Assembly (NCBI GenBank): GCA_964057225.1
Contig: OZ059897.1
Span: forward strand, 5,580,001 to 5,644,000
DNA length: 64,000 nucleotides
Origin: Auanema rhodensis
Lineage: Eukaryota > Nematoda > Chromadorea > Rhabditida > Rhabditidae
Reading direction: 5' to 3'
A model generated the notes under the pieces. The model had not been told where the DNA came from and did no database searches. It was given only the letters and a program-made list of their open reading frames with translations. The position numbers and the translations under genes were made by a program. This document shows, in pieces, positions 37,701 to 50,454 of the stretch. The stretch's first letter is position 1; every line of letters begins with the position of its first letter.

Positions 37701-39334
37701 TAGTTGTAAGTTTATTTATAAAAATTATTTTTATAAATTATACAAATATTATACAGATTGCTATACAAGGTATTATGAATATGGATCAAGGATTAGATTT
37801 TGATAAACTTTTATTACAAACTGATCCATTAGTTGAAGCATTAACAAGAGAAATCGAACTTTTCCATGGTGGTGATCAGGTTTATTGATAATTTTGTTTT
37901 TAAAATTCATTTATTTGATTATTAGATTGAAATAGTTGTCAAAGATGCTCCTGATGTTACTAAACCGGAAAATCGAAATTTGATTGAAATGGTTGCTCAA
38001 GATTTTGAAAATTCTGAATTTGGTTAGTGTAGTAACACATTATTTCAAGAAACTTTTACTAAAAATATTTACAGCACTTGGAGCAAAAGGAACATCATTA
38101 TGGTTGAGAGAATATTCAAAATACAGTAATTTAACTGGATCTTATCTCAACGATGATCATGAATCATGGGTTATAGGAGTTTACGAATGGAGTCAACTTT
38201 TTGCTTTTTACAAACTTTGGTAATTTGAATTTCATTTTATTCTTATTTTTCTAAATATTTATCTATTTAGGTCATTAGATTTTGTTTGGAGTAATGTTAG
38301 TAGTTATGAGGATATGCAGCTTGAAGCTTTCCGTTTCCGTATAGGAGTACATGAACTTTCACGTCCAACAGATTTAGTGAAGTAGACATATTTCCATTTT
38401 TTTATTTAAAAAATAATATTTCTAATGTTAGAGTCACAAAAAATCTGAGAGCTATTGCTGATAAGTATCCAGATTTAGACATCAAAACATATCAACAAAG
38501 TCGTCCAATTGCTGATCAGGTAAAGCATAATTGATAATTTTTGATAAATTTTTTCAAAGAATTCATATTATAATTAGTATATTTCAGTTAGAAGTTATTC
38601 TATCATCAACTGTTCAAAGTGATACATTGGCTTTGATATGTATGGTTATCATATCATTACTTTTCATTCCAAATCCTATTTGTTCTATTTGGATTGGATG
38701 TGCTTTAGTTACTATTGATATTGGTAATACTTTCACATCTTTTTTTCATTTTTATTTTATAAATTCAAGGAGTTATTGGATTTTTGGCTTTATGGAGTGT
38801 AAAACTTGATCCAATATCTATGATTACAATCATTATGAGTATGGGATTTTCAATTGAATTCTCTGGTCAGTTTCCAAAACTTTTTTCTTTTTCATTCTTT
38901 AATATTTCAGCTCATATTACTCATGGATTTGTTAGTAGTGAAAATGCTAAACTAACTCCAGCTGAAAGATGTATAGATTCAATGGAAAAAATGGCCTGGC
39001 CAGGTAATTTGATAATGAAAGTTTGAAAATAATTGAAATATTTCTTATAGTTGTTCATGGTTCGCTATCAACTATATTGGGTGTGACTGTATTAGCTTTT
39101 ATCAATTCGTATATGGTTTTGGTCTTTTTCAAAACAATCTTTTTGGTTTTAATAATTGGAGTTATCCATGCTTTGGTTTTGCTACCGATGGTTCTAGCAA
39201 GTACAGCACCATATACAGATCGTCTTAATAACTATTTGATTGAAAGATCAAAATCAAAATCATCAAAACCATCTTCACGTAATACTTCACGTAGTATATA
39301 TGCTATAACATTACCAGTTAATGTTACATCTTAA
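34713..39334 (+). CDS. Patched-related (PTR) protein with sterol-sensing domain
   Basis: Twenty-seven exons: 34713-34799, 34851-34994, 35269-35389, 35450-35571, 35618-35703, 35759-35861, 35913-36044, 36265-36421, 36475-36550, 36597-36670, 36722-36787, 36839-36924, 36974-37072, 37120-37200, 37252-37333, 37384-37460, 37507-37583, 37630-37705, 37757-37879, 37926-38022, 38075-38219, 38271-38381, 38432-38519, 38588-38723, 38770-38865, 38911-39003, 39051-39334; 972 residues, normal for the nematode PTR family. TM1 is near residue 30. A Cys-containing loop with [11 protein letters not shown] follows, then a sterol-sensing domain of five helices from about residue 289, with the RND motif GVDDM near 370-374. 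The second half repeats loop plus helices, with [11 protein letters not shown] near residue 840-850. PTRs act at apical membranes in moulting, cuticle and lipid or sterol transport. The tail is Ser/Lys-rich. Four exons use AAG acceptors. The gene is not assignable to a numbered ptr. Confidence 0.95.
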
Positions 39335-39830
39335 CTATATCATATAAGAAAAACAAACAAACAAACATTTCAAACTGAATAATTGGCTCAAACGGAAGTA
39401 ATATCTTTGATAAGATATACATATAAGGTGCTTCATTTACATTCTTCTCCTATAATCCTTTCATTTGTTTTATTCTTTGACCTGCTATTCGTGCAAATGA
39501 TCTCAGAACTAAGATCTATGATATTTCCATAAAAATACTTTTCTTTCTCTATATACAACAACTCCTATGTATACATACAATATGGTTTAATATATGTATT
39601 TCATTTCAAATAAAAATTTATTTATTTATTTTTCTTTTTAAATTTTACAATAAATTTTTGTATTTTTATTATTATAATAAATTTTTTTCATTCTAAAATC
39701 ATCCTACGGTGTTGCTATAAAATTTTTATAAGCAAAATAAATATAATTAGTATAATTAGTATAGTATATACAAAAGTTTTATTGTAAACTTCATGTAAAT
39801 ACAAAGAAATTCAATTTGAGTAATAAAGAG

Positions 39831-40310
39831 ATCACGAAAAGTTATGAATACGTAAAGTTTACGTGAAAGTTATGCTCACGTCACTTTCACGTAAAAATAT
39901 AATTATCATTATTATTAATAGTTGAATGATGAACGGTTGGATTGAATTTTTGTTCTTTTTTTTTCTCCCAAATGTTATGCAAATTGGAAATTCTACAGTA
40001 ATGCTACAGTAATCCCAAAGGATGCTAATGGGTATAGTATGACGATTATTATTTTTAAATGTCTCGAGAGGATATTCAATCTCATATTTTTTATTTTTTT
40101 TATTAAAAAAAAGTTTTTATTACTATATATTTATAAATTTATATTTATAATCTATTAAGATCATATTATTGGAATAATATTTAATACAACCGTTCATTAT
40201 TTAATTATTAATTATAATAATGTATATTATATCTTGAATTATTTACGTGAACGTGACAACATCAATATAACTTTCACGTGAACTTTACGTATTCATACAT
40301 TTCACGTCAT
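39831..40310. mobile_element. MITE-like element with terminal inverted repeats
   Basis: Positions 39843-39873 and the reverse complement of 40267-40297 agree at 30 of 31 bases (core AATACGTAAAGTT). Similarity extends inward with gaps: both arms then carry TTCACGTAAA-type motifs, and an exact 11-base match ATGAACGGTTG occurs at 39929-39939 and, inverted, at 40187-40197. Arms of roughly 110-120 bases therefore flank a non-coding AT-rich centre of about 240 bases. There is no ORF, so this would be a non-autonomous element moved by a transposase elsewhere. The exact ends and target-site duplication are unclear. ACGTGA-rich fragments near 28125-28152, 30190-30215 and 44210-44245 may be related pieces. 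Confidence 0.6.
39858..39895. repeat. Perfect 13-bp inverted repeat inside the left arm
   Basis: TTTACGTGAAAGT at 39858-39870 is matched by its exact reverse complement at 39883-39895 with a 12-base loop, so the element's left arm can fold on itself. Confidence 0.9.
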
Positions 40311-40751
40311 CATTGCTTTTTTTTTTCAAAAATTGAAGATACATCCAACATTAACATGATAAGTAATGATTAAACAACCAGTAAACTTAGATAGATTTGT
40401 TCTGAAAATCTTTAACATACATAAAAGAAATAGATATCTTCTGTATTTGATATAAATAAATGTTTTTATTATAGTTTAAACCAATAAATTAAAATATAAA
40501 AATGTTTATTATCACATATATATATATATGTAGATTCATATCTTTTTTTCTCCTTGGTTTGATAACTACTTCATTTACTTTTGAACAACCCAGTTTAATC
40601 AATTTAGATTTCCGAAATATTTCTCCGCCTCTATACTTGTTCTAATGACCTCGATATTTGATTATAATATCAAAAATCTTCTCAAGTTATTGTTTTCTTA
40701 GCAGTTATAAGGTTGGGTTTCTTCTATTCGGTTTCAAATTGACAACTGACA

Positions 40752-42274
40752 ATGTCTAAAACGTTGATTATTCTGATTCCCCTTTTATTTTTAGCACAAA
40801 GGTACATATAGTTATATTTTATTTTTCTTAACCTTATTCATACTATACATATAAATTTTTATTTTTAGTTTATCAGCTCAATCAGTTGAAACTCCAACCA
40901 ATGTAAATATTTCAAATCAATCATCATATTCATATATCTATTACTTTAAGGTTGAGAAAACTGTAGCTGAGTTGCCTGTAGCTGTTAAAGAAGAACCAGC
41001 TCTCTTTCCAGTAAAAGATGTAGTGAGTGATGATAAGAAAGTTGAACCAGAAGAGAAACATGCTGCACCAGCATCTGAAACTCCAGAAAAGGAAAAACCA
41101 GCTGAGGTGAAGACTGTCGAAGTCCCTGAAGCTGCACCACAACCCGAAACACATGGTTATTGTTTTAGCATTCTTCATATTCAATTTTGTTATATAGATG
41201 AAGTCAAAGAAACAACTGCATCACCTAAAACAACCCCAGCTGAAACTGAATCCACTACTCCAAGAATTCACGAGGGTTTGTTATTTGCAATATTACACAT
41301 TTCAATATCTTAGGAAGAAAAGCTTCAGATATTATTTATTATAAAGGATATGTTTAGATGTTCCTCCAACTACTGCTCCTGCACCAACCGAGAAGAAAAT
41401 AGCTCATGATGCTCCAATTCCAACCATAGATCTTAAAACTTTAGAAGAAAAGAAAAATGAAATTAGCCAACCAAAAACAAGTAACGTCAAAACTTTATAA
41501 GAATGAAAAATAAGTTTAATTACCATTTTAGTCGCTAAAAAACTACAGAAGACCAAGTTGGCAAGGTAAATGACATTCAGTTCTTGTAATGAAAAACCAT
41601 CTTATTTTATCATTTCAGTTCTGTCTCATTACCCGAAACCCATAAACCATTAGCTGAGATGGTTCATGAATTAATTGAAGAACATAAGCAACTTAACAGA
41701 GTTCAGAAGAGTAATTTAGAATTGTGAAAATCATTTCATCTATTTATCTCTATAGAAACTCTTCCAACTGCCGATAGCAAGACTGAATCAGAAACTAAGA
41801 CAAATAAGAAGAGCAAAAAGGCAACAAAGAAGCCAAAGACCAAGTTTGATAAAATGTTGGTGCCATCTAGAGTCACGCTATTCTTTAAGAAAAACTGATA
41901 CCACAACTTCCCCAAAAAGCAGTACTGAAGCTCCAGAAGCTGAAGGAGACGAAGCCAAGAAAGATAAGAAGTCAAAGAAACTCAGCAGAAGCAAGAAGAT
42001 CAACCGTGAAGAAATCGTCAAGTCCGCCAAGGTTTTATCAATTCGGTTTTGCGCCCAAAAAAAGATAAAATTTCAGGGCATCAAGCTTGTTGTTATCAGA
42101 AATGGTGATGTTGTTGAATTGACTAAGCCACAAATTGAAGATTTAGATGCTATTGTAAAGTAAGAAATCTTATAGGAAATTGAATAATTTATAAATTAAT
42201 ATGATTATAGATCCATGAGTGAAGCTGCTAAAAAGGAAAAATTGGCTAACATCAGAAAGCACCTTCTTCTCTAA
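40752..42274 (+). CDS. Secreted Lys/Glu/Pro-rich protein, function unknown
   Basis: Eleven exons: 40752-40801, 40869-40902, 40951-41155, 41198-41275, 41358-41480, 41532-41565, 41619-41710, 41756-41843, 41890-42031, 42077-42159, 42211-42274; 330 residues. The N-terminus (MSKTLIILIPLLFLAQSLSA) is a clear signal peptide. The middle is low-complexity, rich in Lys, Glu, Pro, Ala and Thr, with a Lys-rich stretch of KKSKK and KKPK type, and is probably disordered. The last 45 or so residues are more complex (IKLVVIRNGDVVEL, then a helical Lys/Ala-rich end) and may be the conserved functional part. I do not recognise the family. The start is supported by the signal peptide and by phase-correct splicing throughout; exons 3 and 9 use TTTAAG acceptors. 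An AATAAA lies downstream near 42377. Confidence 0.8.
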
Positions 42275-43358
42275 AATTGTCAACTCAAAAAGTATTTGAA
42301 TAATATAATATACCAAACCATATTATACTTTACTTTATTATTAAACATTGTTTTTATATTTAAAAAGAAAGAATTTAATAAAATTTTGAAAAATTATTAG
42401 TGAATTAATTAGATTTATTTGAAAAAACATAGAGAAAAACGGTGGATTATGAAAGTATGTATATATTAAATTATAAATTTGATTAAACTCTATTACTTTA
42501 TAATATATTTAATATTTAGCTACACTATAATTTGAAAAATAAAATCTCAAACTACAACAGAAAAGGAAAAGCTTAAATTAATGAAAAAAGAACTATATGG
42601 GTGGCTAATCCAGATTCAAATATAGATAATTACAACAAAAACATGATTAATCATTAGAATAAGATGATAATTAGAAAAATAATATAAAAAAGAAATATCA
42701 TCAATGATTTTCAGATAGAAAACGATTAAAATGTATAAATCAGATGTGAAAGAAGAAAAAGAAAATCTCGTTCCTGTCGAAACAACATTGAAAGTTCATG
42801 TTTTGAAGCATTTGATTCTAGAATTCGGCTTTTTTCTTTCACAAAATGGAACCTAAACTAAGAGTATTTCATGTATTACAGGAGCCAGATTTGCCAAGAT
42901 GGTGATCATGTTGATGCTCCCGTATGACGTCAAATCCTGTTTGAAGCTATTATGATCATCGTTAACTATCTGAGAATTTCGTTCATTCACTCTCTCTCTC
43001 TCTCTTTCTCTTTCTGTATGATTCTATCAATCCCTCTATGTTATTTGTATATTTCTTATCTACTATATTCGTCTTATTCTCTTAAGATCTACAGCTTCTT
43101 TCTTTTTTCCATCAGGATAATTCTCAAAAGGAGGGGCTGTATATTAGTAGTGCCAAAGTGAAACCGAAATCTGGCCTTGTTAGATTTGGATCCCCCCCCC
43201 CTCTCTCTTATCTAAATCATTGGCACTTTTGTTTTCGTTTTAATCTTCTCTTGTCTAATGCTTTCTCTTTCACGTTTTTTTCTTGTTTATTCTATTTCTT
43301 TTTCTTATTTATTTTTACTTTATATTATTTTATTTTATTCAAGTTTCCTCTTTCACAT
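42275..43358. other. Intergenic region between the two secreted-protein genes
   Basis: AT-rich 3' flank, then from about 42.95 kb a pyrimidine-rich plus strand leading to the next gene. Open frames here are Phe/Ser/Leu-rich background. A poly-C run lies at 43193-43201. Confidence 0.6.
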
Positions 43359-43789
43359 ATGAATTTCTTTGTCGGATTTTCCTCATTTATTTTCATTGTT
43401 TTATTCATCAGGTAATTATAATTATCATCATCACATCATATATCACTCCTTTATAGTGTTACAGCTGATCCAACTCCACCATCTAATCAATCACAGAGAG
43501 CTGGTCGAATCGTTAAGAAAGATGCTCCACCTGCTCATGAACCATTCAAATATGCTGAGAATCACGGGTAATTCAAAGCTTCATTAGCAATATTTTATGA
43601 TATTTTTCAGAATTGCCATAGAAGCTGATGAAGAAGGTGTTTTACATGCAGCTGGAGAAGCTCAAGACGGGTAAGATATACAACTATTTTATCATTTAAA
43701 TAATATATTATTCTCAAAGTTATGAGAGTCTGTACTTTGACCCTGCTTCTACTCCAAGTTCACGAGTTCGCCGTTCATTGATGATCTGA
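43359..43789 (+). CDS. Small secreted protein with furin-like site, function unknown
   Basis: Four exons: 43359-43411, 43457-43567, 43611-43670, 43720-43789; 97 residues. The start was chosen because MNFFVGFSSFIFIVLFIS is a good signal peptide that splices in phase into the Pro-rich mature part (VTADPTPPSNQSQRAGR). The mature region is hydrophilic and without cysteines. Near the C-terminus SRVRRSLMI contains Arg-Val-Arg-Arg, the minimal furin/proprotein-convertase consensus, which would leave a four-residue tail; a second basic pair (RIVKK) lies upstream. This suggests a processed secreted peptide precursor, but no neuropeptide family is recognisable. The gene follows another secreted unknown protein on the same strand. 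Exon 4 uses a CTCAAAG acceptor. Confidence 0.7.
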
Positions 43790-44372
43790 TAGATGAATCA
43801 AATATGATCTATTCAAATTTGTTACTGGTAGAAGACGCTTAGATTGAAGAGGAATACTCAAAGACTTGAAAAATTTGAAGAAAAAAAAAAGAAAACAAGC
43901 TGGTCTTGTTGAGAATAAACGTTCTTCTTTTCTATTTTCATTATTGAAATCATTCAAAAGTAGTAAACTTCTATTCATAGAATGTAAATATATGATTTTA
44001 AAAGTAATTTTATGAAAGATAGTAATAGAATAGACATGTGATCACAAATAATTTTCATATACAAATATAGATACGGAAGTAAATTTTATTTATAAATATA
44101 GCAAATCAAATATAAAATCAATGTTATAACTTTATTTATATAATTCATTGAAATATGAATCGTCTATTATATGGTTATGTATTCGACCGTTTTATGCTAA
44201 TGAAGAAAATAGTTTTCACGTGAATATTTACGTGTAAATCATTTTATATTTGCTTTCAATACAAAGTAGTTGCATTCAAATATTTATAATTAAGACAGAA
44301 ATATTATAATATATACGTATACTGATTATTATTAATTATAAATAATATATTATATTATACATTATATACAGA
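43790..44372. other. Convergent 3' intergenic region
   Basis: AT-rich DNA between the small secreted-protein gene and carboxypeptidase Q (both 3' ends). It includes TTTCACGTGAATATTTACGTG at 44213-44233, similar to the ACGTGA motifs of the inverted-repeat element at 39.8 kb. Confidence 0.6.
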
Positions 44373-46726
44373 TTACCAACTATCCATATTAGCTAAGTTG
44401 TGAGCTAAAGCAGCAAAAATAGCAGCAGTTGATTCTAGATCTCCCTCCTTGAAAACTGTCATATAATCTCCTTGTGTATGATGGAAATTAAAGTAATATT
44501 CATCAGCTAAATATATGATATAATATGTATAATATTAACTATACGTTACCTCTATCCGATCTATATTGAGCAGAAGCAACTCCTGCATTTGCAAATGGCT
44601 GTACGTCTCCCTAAAATAGTTAAGTTAATGGGAATCAAATTATTTTTTAATAATTATATGTAAGTACATTTACAATTTTTATATATAATACCTGTTCATT
44701 ATCAATTGTTGTAGACAAAGGTAAACCAAATAAACTAATTTTCTTCACAATTTCGGCAATTTTTTCAAATTCTTTCACTCCAGATTGAACAGCAATTCGA
44801 GAATGTAGGTTAAATGGACGGAAGGCACCTTGGTCAGTTTCTGATACGAAGATGAACTTCTCGTTAGTTCTAAATTAAGTTTTTAAATTTCAATTTAAAG
44901 TTTTATAAGACATCACGTAGGCATAATCACGTGATGCCATCAGATTTGATACAAAATTTCAAGCAACTTACTTGTTATAATGCTCATTGAAATAATGACG
45001 AGATCCAAGTAATCCCTGCTCTTCAGCCGTCCAGAAGGCTCCGCGAATAGTTCGACGTGGTCTATATTCGGGGTGCTTGGCAGCTAACTGATGAATAGCC
45101 AGAATAGCTTCATGAATAGCAGCAATTCCTTCAATATAAATGACATGTTATCAATATGTATATGAATATATTTACATACCTCCACCATCATCCATAGCTC
45201 CCTGTCCAACATCCCAAGAATCAATGTGTCCCGACAACAGAATAATCTCATCTGGGAATTCAGATCCTACAAAAATAATTAAAAATGCAAAATTATCAAT
45301 TTGTTAGCTAGAAAACCTTTAATGTCGAAAATTACATTACGACTTATAACAGGCTGATCAACTTCCATTGATACAATATCCATTTTAACTTTTACGGTCT
45401 TTCCTCGGTTAGACCATCTCTCAATCATTTCAGCTTCTTCAACTGATACACAAGCAGCTGGTATAGGGGATCCTGAAATATTTATTTGCAAAGAGAAACC
45501 ATTTGGATGTTATACCTCTAGCCCCATATCCAGTATGTGGACTTCCAATAGAGAATGGAGTAACTGACTTAATCAGAACACCAACTGCTCCTTTTTCGGC
45601 AACCTATACTTTATATTAATTATATATTTAATAAATAATAGTTACAAAACCTTTTTAGCTGATCCTCTGAATGATACTGTATCAGCGTATCCTAGCCATT
45701 TCTCATTAAAAAGTACAATTTTGTCTTTGACATCTACAGTCTAAGAATAAAATATTTAATTTAAGTTTCAGAAAATCATAATTTACCTCTAATTCTTCAA
45801 GTAAATGAAGTACAACTACTTCCGCTTGAACTTGCCCTGGTGGACTGCCATCTAAGGCGAAGATTGAAAGACGATGTACTCTTGGTTCAACGACAAAAGC
45901 ATTATCATTTCCACGAATCCAGTTAGGTAAACCTGGTACAGGCTCAGTATGAACTAATAATCCCTCTTTACGTATTCCATCAACAACAAAGTCAATAGCA
46001 CTGAAAAAATATAAGAAATGATTGAAATCCTAGTAATAGATCTTTCTGTTCCAACTTTTCTAAAGCAACAGATCCTGTTTTTCGATGTCCGAAATCATCG
46101 CATAGCTCAGCAAGCCAGTCAAAAGCTGCACCCCGTCGAGCATGAAGAACGTAATCGAGAAGGGCTTCCGTAGAATCAGTTGCCTAAAATCAATTGAAAG
46201 ATGTATTAAATTGCAAACAAAAAAAAAGAAAGCAATTCAAGTATTAGCTCTATTAGCATTTTTGGTCAACTTTAAACACTTATTTTGCTTTTAAGAGATA
46301 TAAGAAACGAGGTAATTACTTTAAACAAATAACTGTTTTAAACAAGTGGTGTAAATACTGTAAATTCTTTTAAAAAATCTTCTCTCTCTTTCTCTCTCTC
46401 TCTCTCAATCTAAATCTCTTTCCCAATCTCTCTTCCAATCTCTCTCAATCTATCTACTTCTTTCTCAATCGTTCTCTAGCTCTCTTTTGCTTCTTGTTTT
46501 GGCTTTTTTTTGGATATTTTATAAGTTAACAATTTTTTTTTATTTGAATTTAAAATAATTTTTTTTTATCTAAATTTGATATTTTTTATAATTTTATTTA
46601 TATTTTACATAGATTAAAATAGATATTTACTATAACATATATTTACAATAATTGACACGAAATCAAACAATTAGAACTTACAGATGCCACGGAAACAATT
46701 AGCAGCAGAAACGATGCAATCAACAT
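44373..46726 (-). CDS. Carboxypeptidase Q (plasma glutamate carboxypeptidase), M28 family
   Basis: Eleven exons on the minus strand: 46726-46682, 46183-46056, 46000-45787, 45740-45651, 45603-45516, 45472-45317, 45266-45180, 45128-44972, 44869-44692, 44610-44550, 44506-44373; 445 residues (human CPQ has 472). This is a secreted or lysosomal zinc dipeptidase that removes residues from small peptides. Exon 1 is a signal peptide ([15 protein letters not shown]). The di-zinc site is intact by comparison with the family: [16 protein letters not shown] (His254, Asp266), WTAEEQ (Glu305/306), SETDQGAF (Asp334) and HHTQGD (His410/411). The protease-associated-like middle ([15 protein letters not shown], then [15 protein letters not shown]) also matches. 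Intron 1 is about 500 bases, much longer than the others. The donor after the second exon is GTTGGA, and the exon at 45128 uses a TTGAAG acceptor. Confidence 0.95.
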
Positions 46727-49598
46727 CACACACACACACTATTGCCTCTGGTATTCTTCTCGTTTCGTGGTGGTCAGGAGCAGCAATGAAGGGAATAACG
46801 AGCAAATATGTCACAACGTTGACCCGCCCTGACCTGCATTTGTTGTTCAATTGATAGCAAAAGACTGAATGAACGATGACAAAACTTCTGACAGATCGAC
46901 ATTTTTCACGAAATCGCAATGTACAAAATGAAATTTTTTGGGAAAAAATTTAAGAAAAGTTGTATTTCAAAATGATTTTATATTTTACTATATGATATAC
47001 ATATGATATATAGTATAATATACAACATATAGTATATAGCATATAGTAAATGTATTAATATGATGGGTGATTGAATGTTTTTAAGATATATCATAGGATG
47101 AACTATTGAATTTCAAAAACATTTTGAATAGAGTTCATACATTGGTATATTCAAAAAAAAAGGAAAAAAATTGTAAAGAGAGGGAGAGAGACTGATAGAA
47201 AGTAAAAGGATAAAAGGAGATGAGGAAGTGAGAATCTAAAGGTCAAATAACAATTGAAAATGTTTTCTATTCACAGTGTATACATGTTCAAAATTGAAAT
47301 ATATTAGTTTTAAATTAATTATATTTTATATTTTTTTAAAATATAAATTCTTGTAATTTATATTTAATCAGTAAAGTTATAAAATATTATTTTATTTTTT
47401 TGCATTTCTTGTACTTTTTTATTCCAATTATCTCCTGACACGCTTGCTTCGTTATCTGGGAGGTCATGAATAAACCATCAAATGATCTGAACAGGGTTGT
47501 TGCTTTGTGTCAAGACGCATATTTGCCAATCAAAATCATTCCATTCATGGTCCTAACACAGACGAATAGGAAGGAATCTCGACGGCAGATTCGAAGCGAA
47601 ATCCGATTGTCCCCTCGGGTGCTCTTAGATGACCGGCACTCTGCAGCCTCCGGTATCAGCACGCTATGTCCTCGTTCTAGCCCCAAATTTGGCTTTCATT
47701 CATTGCCTACGTGTTATGTGAATCACGCGAACAGGGAGCAGCTTTGCGCTTCTTCAGATGCCTTTCTCACATTCCAACATTGGCAAGGAGAGTGGGAGTG
47801 GAAAGAGACTGTGAAGAGATATAGAGAGATAACTGGAGAGATAGAGAGAACAAATCTCTCTTCTACTCTTCCATTTACTGGATAAATGAAAGATGAGAGC
47901 GTATTAAAGTCTTCTATCTGATACTCTTTATGCAATTCTCATGTACGTACATTGATTTATCCTACCATTCTCAAGATTTTATTTTCTAGTTTAATGGAAT
48001 TTTCTGTTGTTTTTTTTTTGCAACGAAAATTTCTTCAGTTCAAGTCAGGACCTCATACATCCGGAGCAGTTTCTTAACATGAAACCGAAAAGAACAACGT
48101 TTTATTCCCAGTTTGCATTTTGAACTTTTTGAAAAAGAAGAAAAAAATAGAAGAATGTAGAGAATAATGAAGTTTTACTCATCTCTTTTTTTTTTGAAGG
48201 AAGTTTCTTTAATCTTTTCTCAATTTTTGCCTTTTTCCGCCGAAAAAAGTAATTTCAATTTTCTAAAACTTTTAAAACGTTTTTCGAGCTTTAGTATTTT
48301 CTTTGAATGTATTCACTAACTATAAGAAAACTCATTCTCATTTTTCTTCGTTTCTTTTCTCATTTTCATAGCCATCATCTTTTATGGCTACAGATAGAAT
48401 ATGGCTTTGCAACTCTAAGATGATGATTTTTCTTCGTTTTCCCAACCGAAATGTTATTTTCTATTCTTATATTCATCTTTCGTATATCAGATTTTTTGTT
48501 TTTTTTTTCAAATTTATATCTAAACAACATTCATAGATCGTTTTGTTAAATAGTCTCTAACACCATTAACTCGTATATCTTTGAATTTACCCCCCACAAA
48601 TAGACTTTCAATGTTCTTTAAATCGTTGTCCCTAGTGATTCCTTCTCACACATAACGCTTGACTAAGATTATTCTCTTGAAACAGCATTCTACCAACTTT
48701 ACCCTTCTTTTTGTTTTGTTTGCTTTTAAAAAAGAAAAATTCACGATAAACAATTAGTTATTCATCTTGTCGTCTTGTTAATAAGTATTATGAGACCATA
48801 AGTCAACAAACAACCAGCCAACCAATTAATCGTTCAAACTTTCTTGAATTTTTTTAATTCTTATGTCTAATTTTTATAAATTTATTTAAATAATATGGTT
48901 TAATATTTAATAATTATATGTAAAAATATTTTTATTTTTTAAAATAATACTCATATAATTGATTTATAATAATAATATTATTCACATAGACACATAGATA
49001 ATAATAATTATTGTTGGTAAAACTTTTTTTTAAGTTGATCAACTAAAGTTTTGTTTTCATATTTTCATTTATGAATCCAAGTATTTCTTAGTTCTTTACC
49101 CTTTATAAGCTAGTCAATCATCATCTTCATCATAATGAAATTGTTCTTTGTGTTCTTTTTCCTTCGTCTGGTCTCCTCGTTTCCTCTTTCATATCCCTCC
49201 ATGCCCTGTTTTCTATCTTCATCTCTCATAAATGAACATCAATTGGCAAATCAGGTTAAGCTTTTAACTAAGTAACACGCTTAACTATATAAACTTAATT
49301 ATATATTATTCAATTGAAACAATATTAAATGAATTGATTTGAATTGAAAATAATTATTAGGTATTATCTTAAGATGATATTTACTAATAACACTTTGTTA
49401 GTATCTGTATTACTATCTTAGATATTTGGTCATCAAACCAATCTGATTTTCAATTTTTCCTTTCAATTTGAAAGACAAGTATCACCCGGAGACCTAACGG
49501 CCGTTGAATAGGAAACGAACATCTCACGTCTCATTTGTCTATTTCAGATACGTCAAGCTGACATCTATATATGGTTTCTTTTCTATTCTAATTTCTAA

Positions 49599-49599
<1 letters not shown>

Positions 49600-49638
<39 letters not shown>
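49600..49638. repeat. (CT)n microsatellite
   Basis: About 38 bases of pure CT repeat. Confidence 0.95.
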
Positions 49639-49641
<3 letters not shown>

Positions 49642-50454
49642 ATCTAAATGTTCTTTTGAGCTTCTGCACTTATCTGCCAATGTGATCTCGAGGAATCAGA
49701 AGCGATTCATAAAACAGTTAAAGATTCATCTGTTCCGAAACTCAAATTTCTTAGAAGCGTATATGACAAAAGTGAAATATTTAATTTTAATCTTCATAAC
49801 TCTCAGTTATTTCAATAACTACTATTTTCCTAAAATATTTATAAATATTTGTAAAATATAAGTTTAAGAGGAGTAGTTAAATATAATTTAAATTATATAT
49901 TTAAAAAAACAATTAATACTTAATCAATTAAGTTTTTTTAAATATTTATATTCTAATTAACTCATTTTCATTTTTTCAGTTTGCTAAGCTCAAAGCGGTT
50001 GTTTTTTTCATTAACTCCTTCAAATTATTTTATAATTTTTATTGAAATTTAATATTTATATATCTCTTTTTTATTTTTATTATATAATTTATATTGTAAT
50101 TGAGATCTTTAATATTTTATTTAGATAATAACTTGCTAATCAGGAAATAACTATAGTATTCGTAGAAGCAGCATGGGTAAGCTAGTTTTAAAAAAATTAG
50201 TCTCAAAAACTCGTAATAAGCAATTTTTAATTATTATTTTATAATATTTTATGCATTTCTAATTGAAAAATAACAAAAATATGAAATAATATTTGATTCA
50301 CTATACTCTTTATAGTCATATTTTAATTTTTTTTTTCATTTCAGGTTAGATTCGTAAATCGATGTTCTTCATATATTTCTTCTGATTTTCTTAAATAATT
50401 CTTATTTCTCTTCAATAATATCAGAAATATATACATATAGTATAATTTCTAAAA

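Larger units (their letters stand above)
39335..40751. other. Intergenic region with an inverted-repeat element
   Basis: 3' UTR and intergenic DNA after the PTR gene, with an AATAAA near 39610, then the MITE-like element (39831-40310) and AT-rich sequence up to the next gene. Confidence 0.7.
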
